Below, in pieces: positions 22,930-24,093 of a DNA stretch of 24,093 bases (positions are counted from its first letter, which is position 1; the number at the start of each line of letters is the position of its first letter). The position numbers were made by a program, and so were the translations under genes. The notes under the pieces are model-generated. The model saw only the letters and a list, made by a program, of their open reading frames with translations, did no database searches and was not told the origin of the DNA. The stretch is taken from assembly GCA_000435475.1 (NCBI GenBank), contig FR896040.1, positions 10,120-34,212 on the forward strand, read 5' to 3'. Origin of the DNA: Cryptobacterium sp. CAG:338. Lineage in GTDB: Bacteria > Actinomycetota > Coriobacteriia > Coriobacteriales > Eggerthellaceae.

Positions 22930-23877
22930 CTAGTTGTTATTTTGAGTCTGCTCTGCTTCAGAAGTAAGCTCGGCTAACTCTTTTTCCCATTCGGCATAGG
23001 TACCAATCTTTTTACGCGTAACACCTCGATCGATACGCTTTACCAAATTGGTAAGTACGCCACCAAAGCCAACTTCAATAAATTCAGATGCTCCTTGAGA
23101 AGCAAGAGCGCTGATGCTCTGTTCAAACATAACAGAGCTTTTTACCTGAGCAGACAAGCGCTCTACTGCCTCATCTACCACGAAAGGCTTCGCATCGGTA
23201 TTGCAAATCAGTGGATACGTTGCAGGCATAAAAGAAAGCGTTTTACAGAACTGTTCAACTCGTGCTGCCGCCTCTTCCATTAAAGGACTATGGAACGCAC
23301 CGGCTGTGCGCAAACGAGAACAACGCTTGGACTGTTCTTTCCAATACGCCTCTGCGCGATCAATTGCATCAACGCTACCCGAAACTACAACCTGGCCTGG
23401 AGCATTGTAGTTTGCGCTAACCAGCACCTCACCTTCAGCACAAGCATCGCAAACTGCTTGAGCGTCTTCATGAGTTGCGCCCAAAAGCGCAAGCATAGCA
23501 CCAGGATTCTTTTTACAAGCTGCCGCTAGAGCATGTGAGCGTTCGTTTAATAGCGCAAAACCCTCTTCAAGAGAGAGAATACCCGAAACCATAAGGCCAC
23601 TAATTTCACCTAAAGAAAAGCCAACGATGACATCAGGTTGAAAACCACGTGCTAAAAGAGCACGTGATAAACCGACCGAAATAGCCGAGGTAAGAACCTG
23701 AGAATTAAGCGCATCGTTAATCTGCGCTTCATCGCCTTCTTTACTCAAAGCAACAAGATCAATTCCTGTTGCTGTTTTTGCCATTTCGAAAGTTTCTTGC
23801 ACTTCAGGCAAAACCAAAAGATCAGCACCCATGCCAACCTTTTGAGCTCCTTGCCCTGGCATCATCCATACACTCAT
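22930..23877 (-). CDS. fabD: Malonyl-CoA:ACP transacylase FabD
   Basis: A 315-residue transacylase that loads malonyl groups onto ACP. Recognisable are MMPGQGAQKVGMG at the start, the nucleophile elbow GFSLGE (S88; the family normally has GHSLGE), R113 for malonate binding, the catalytic His in GAFHSPLM (H196), and FIEVGFGGVLTNLVKRI (usual EVGPGKVLTGL). The start is ambiguous. ATG 23877 has AGGGA at 8 nt and gives the family's usual N-terminus; ATG 23886, 2 nt after the fabK stop, would add three residues. The poly-Asn C-terminus (TQNNN) is unremarkable. It is tightly coupled to fabK upstream. Confidence 0.94.
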   Translation of the reverse strand: MSVWMMPGQGAQKVGMGADLLVLPEVQETFEMAKTATGIDLVALSKEGDEAQINDALNSQVLTSAISVGLSRALLARGFQPDVIVGFSLGEISGLMVSGILSLEEGFALLNERSHALAAACKKNPGAMLALLGATHEDAQAVCDACAEGEVLVSANYNAPGQVVVSGSVDAIDRAEAYWKEQSKRCSRLRTAGAFHSPLMEEAAARVEQFCKTLSFMPATYPLICNTDAKPFVVDEAVERLSAQVKSSVMFEQSISALASQGASEFIEVGFGGVLTNLVKRIDRGVTRKKIGTYAEWEKELAELTSEAEQTQNNN

Positions 23878-23888
23878 TACGCTCATCC

Positions 23889-24093
23889 CTACTTCCAGGC
23901 ACGCGTTGCGTTCTTGTCCGCCATTTCCTGCAAACCAAAAGCTGCCCACTTTTCTGCCTGAGATACAAGCTCGGTAACAATTTCTACCGCAGGTTTGCAG
24001 TCATGAACTAAGCATGCAGACTGGCCTGCCATCATAGATCCATTGTCCACATCACCCTGAACCGCACGACGAAGAGAACCCGCAAGACGCTCT
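23889..24093 (-). CDS. fabK: Enoyl-ACP reductase II FabK, C-terminal part
   Basis: The last 68 codons of a gene that enters from beyond the window edge on the minus strand, ending in TAG at 23889-23891. The visible stretch reads ERLAGSLRRAVQGDVDNGSMMAGQSACLV, then a helical tail ending RAWK. The NGSMMAGQSA segment with preceding Gly/Asp matches the C-terminal region of FMN-dependent FabK/nitronate-monooxygenase-like enzymes. Position before fabD in a FAS-II operon, as in Streptococcus, makes FabK (the flavin enoyl-ACP reductase replacing FabI) the natural call. The FMN-binding core lies outside the window, so identity rests on this tail plus gene order. Confidence 0.82.
   Translation of the reverse strand, partial: ERLAGSLRRAVQGDVDNGSMMAGQSACLVHDCKPAVEIVTELVSQAEKWAAFGLQEMADKNATRAWK

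Overview
The window reads as a chromosomal segment of an anaerobic, AT-leaning Gram-positive bacterium, most likely a low-GC member of the Coriobacteriia (Eggerthellaceae/Atopobiaceae side). This is an inference from the combination of a CaiA-like acyl-CoA dehydrogenase, a Streptococcus-style FAS-II operon using FabK, a fused AccD-AccA, a TPP riboswitch over thiM and a RelB/PIN toxin-antitoxin pair. No rRNA or other phylogenetic marker is present, so the placement is moderate confidence only. I see no tRNA, rRNA, CRISPR array, insertion sequence or phage gene.

Layout. 75-449 (-) is a NifX/NifB-C-like small protein. 450-804 is a gene-free stretch with palindromes. 805-1440 (+) is an unrecognised membrane protein. 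1539-2444 (+) is an autoregulated-looking RelB-like antitoxin with a PIN-domain toxin, bracketed by perfect 14-bp inverted repeats. 2615-3778 (+) is a solitary, apparently highly expressed acyl-CoA dehydrogenase with a structured 3' UTR and terminator. 3995-6876 (-) holds a GT39-type membrane glycosyltransferase and a GtrB/DPM-type GT2 enzyme, divergent from a YdjC/ChbG-type deacetylase at 7074-7952 (+). 7945-9983 holds a LysR regulator divergent from a TDT-family (TehA/SLAC1-type) transporter. 10044-11066 (-) is a metallo-beta-lactamase-fold hydrolase. 11249-13406 (-) is a thiamine salvage operon (TPP riboswitch, thiM, MTH1187-type thiamine-binding protein, thiE). 13651-14352 (+) is a DUF554 membrane protein. 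14440-17734 holds a paired SMR efflux operon (-) divergent from a MerR regulator and a neurotransmitter:sodium-symporter-family gene (+), with a textbook 19-bp-spacer MerR promoter. 17999-24093 (-) is the 3' part of a fatty-acid synthesis operon: fabK (partial)-fabD-fabG-fabF-fabZ-accDA, tightly coupled by 1-4 nt overlaps.

Points most worth attention. (1) The AccDA fusion carries an extra ~150-residue N-terminal domain resembling the N-terminal (pre-ATP-grasp) domain of biotin carboxylase AccC. It sits exactly where accC lies in the related Streptococcus operon, while accB and accC themselves are absent here. (2) The GT2 + GT39 + YdjC-deacetylase set resembles the Francisella FlmF2/NaxD/FlmK logic for making and transferring a de-N-acetylated lipid-linked aminosugar, here in an organism that probably has no lipid A. 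(3) Three different degenerate short tandem repeats (9, 15 and ~20 bp units) cluster within 3.5 kb around the SMR/MerR/NSS genes. The 9-bp one continues the Gln-rich C-terminal tail of an SMR protein in frame for ten units past its stop codon, with stop codons at Gln positions.
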